A stretch of 64,000 nt of DNA from Aliishimia sp039978895 (lineage in GTDB: Bacteria; Pseudomonadota; Alphaproteobacteria; Rhodobacterales; Rhodobacteraceae), in the NCBI GenBank assembly GCA_039978895.1, contig JBDWAL010000033.1, positions 197,371 to 261,370 of the forward strand, given 5' to 3'. The notes beneath the pieces were generated by a model. The model made no database searches. It had not been told where the DNA came from and worked only from the letters and a program-made list of their open reading frames with translations. Position 1 is the first letter of the stretch. Each line of letters starts with the position of its first letter. Shown one piece after another: positions 63,331 to 64,000 of the stretch. The position numbers were made by a program, and so were the translations under genes.

Positions 63331-63582
63331 ATGAAAAATACATCTGTTGCGCTCGGAGAGCATTTTGACACCTTCGTTGCAGGACAAGTCGCATCAGGCC
63401 GGTATCGATCCGCCAGTGAAGTTATGCGGGATGCTCTTCGCGTTCTTGAGGAGCGAACCCAGCATCGCGAGGCTGTTGTTGCGGCCTTGATTGAGGGCGA
63501 GAAAAGCGGGATCAGCGACCGCACACCGGAAGATATTCGATCTGCCGTTAAGGCAGAGCTGGGTTTAGATGGCGGCATATAG
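63331..63582 (+). CDS. parD: ParD-type ribbon-helix-helix antitoxin
   Basis: 83 residues. KNTSVALGEHFDTFVAGQV is the RHH beta-strand and first helix, and SGRYRSASEVMRDALRVLEE the second; the C-terminal part should wrap the toxin. AAAGGAG precedes the ATG at 63331. Overlaps the toxin gene by 14 bases, the usual coupling. Confidence 0.9.
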   Translation: MKNTSVALGEHFDTFVAGQVASGRYRSASEVMRDALRVLEERTQHREAVVAALIEGEKSGISDRTPEDIRSAVKAELGLDGGI

Positions 63583-63859
63583 ACTTACGAAACAAGCCGA
63601 TGCAGACCTTGCAGGGCTTTATCGCTACGGCATCAAGGAATTTGGTATTAAGCGCGCGGACAGGTACTACGACAGCCTTCTTGTTCGCCTTGAAGATATT
63701 ACAGAGACGCCTTTGCTCCTCCAAAAGACCGACTACCGGAGCGGATATCGGCGCAGTGTTCATCCGCCGCATACGATTTACTATCGCGTCATTGATCCTG
63801 AAACCGTCGAAATCGTTCGGATTCTGCGTGGCCAAGACCCACGAGAAGCCTTCACATAA
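63569..63859 (+). CDS. parE: ParE/RelE-superfamily toxin
   Basis: 96 residues, the ParE/RelE fold: YRLTKQADADLAGLYRYG at the N-terminus, GYRRSVHPPHTIYYRV in the core, and EIVRILRGQDPREAF at the C-terminus. ParE members poison DNA gyrase; the RelE branch cuts mRNA, but the partner ParD and the C-terminal ILRGQDPRE favour ParE. Intact pair; it may stabilise the island. Confidence 0.88.
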   Translation: MAAYRLTKQADADLAGLYRYGIKEFGIKRADRYYDSLLVRLEDITETPLLLQKTDYRSGYRRSVHPPHTIYYRVIDPETVEIVRILRGQDPREAFT

Positions 63860-63944
63860 AATGATGGGGTGGATGTCCTTCCTGCCGGTTCACAACTGAA
63901 GCCGATGCGCTGAAACTGGCGCAGAGAAACGAAGGAGGGATCAA

Positions 63945-64000
63945 ATGTCTGAATTATTCATGGTCGGCGTGGACCTGGCCAAGAATGTGTTTCAACTGCA
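63945..64000 (+). mobile_element. IS110-family transposase, 5' end (cut by window edge)
   Basis: The first 18 codons read SELFMVGVDLAKNVFQL, matching the N-terminal DEDD-domain start of IS110 transposases (first catalytic Asp in VGVDLAKN). GAAGGAGG sits nine bases before the ATG. The rest lies beyond the window. IS110 elements usually lack long terminal repeats. Confidence 0.85.

Noticed and set aside
60038..64000. Duplicate of the tRNA-Phe 3' end (att site)
   Set aside because: Looked for along the segment and not found; the far end may lie outside the window.

Overview
The window looks like the chromosome of an alphaproteobacterium of the family Rhodobacteraceae (Roseobacter-type). The call rests on the atpHAGDC order without F0 genes, the Hsp20-DUF1150 pair, DUF2125, DUF2161, YcgN, an H-type lectin gene beside the ATP synthase, large RTX proteins and moderate GC. 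It has no plasmid or phage core, no CRISPR array and no rRNA.

Layout. 1-3.4 kb: 3' end of hisC, tyrC and an extensin-like gene joined by ATGA overlaps, then DUF2125 on the other strand. 3.4-8.7 kb: a ChaC-type cyclotransferase, a two-gene proton-channel/peptidoglycan-anchor module (ExbB/MotA-like plus a MotB/OmpA-like protein with a long coiled coil) and an M23 peptidase. 8.7-14.2 kb: clpA, gloB, a methyltransferase and a small RTX-type protein. 14.5-19.5 kb: F1-ATPase operon ending in a clear terminator. 19.6-28.5 kb: H-type lectin, prs, an isomerase/hydrolase pair, and the minus-strand run HAD hydrolase-MaoC-ribF-ycgN-ltaE, then ppaC and a small basic protein behind two five-codon leader ORFs. 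28.5-37.5 kb: DUF2161, DMT transporter, NUDIX, lipase-like hydrolase overlapping a lone phnM, purEK, a heat-shock block with an RpoH-like promoter, a gluzincin-like protein and phzF. 37.5-39.8 kb: a scarred accessory patch holding a frameshifted small gene, a dead IS1595-type transposase and a degenerate second copy of the phzF 3' end. 40.5-47.6 kb: a 2,345-residue RTX protein with a subtilisin-like domain. 48.3-60.1 kb: DUF3179, hrpB, meaB, rpmB, copper-handling genes, sirtuin, S2P protease, LMW phosphatase, LysR, infA-maf-rng-yacG and tRNA-Phe. 60.1-64 kb: island-like DNA after tRNA-Phe with an iterated 8-bp motif, a GST, an rlmF fragment, a DUF6641-like gene, a parDE pair and the start of an IS110 transposase.

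How genes work together. The best 'system' candidates are the stator-like pair (4.05-7.7 kb), which resembles the motor half of Zorya-type machines but lacks effectors and sits among cell-envelope genes, and the giant S8-RTX protein whose catalytic Asp position holds Glu. The rest is mostly housekeeping. Two decayed regions (37.5-39.8 and 60.1-64 kb) record insertion and deletion events. All family assignments come from reading motifs; no database search was run.
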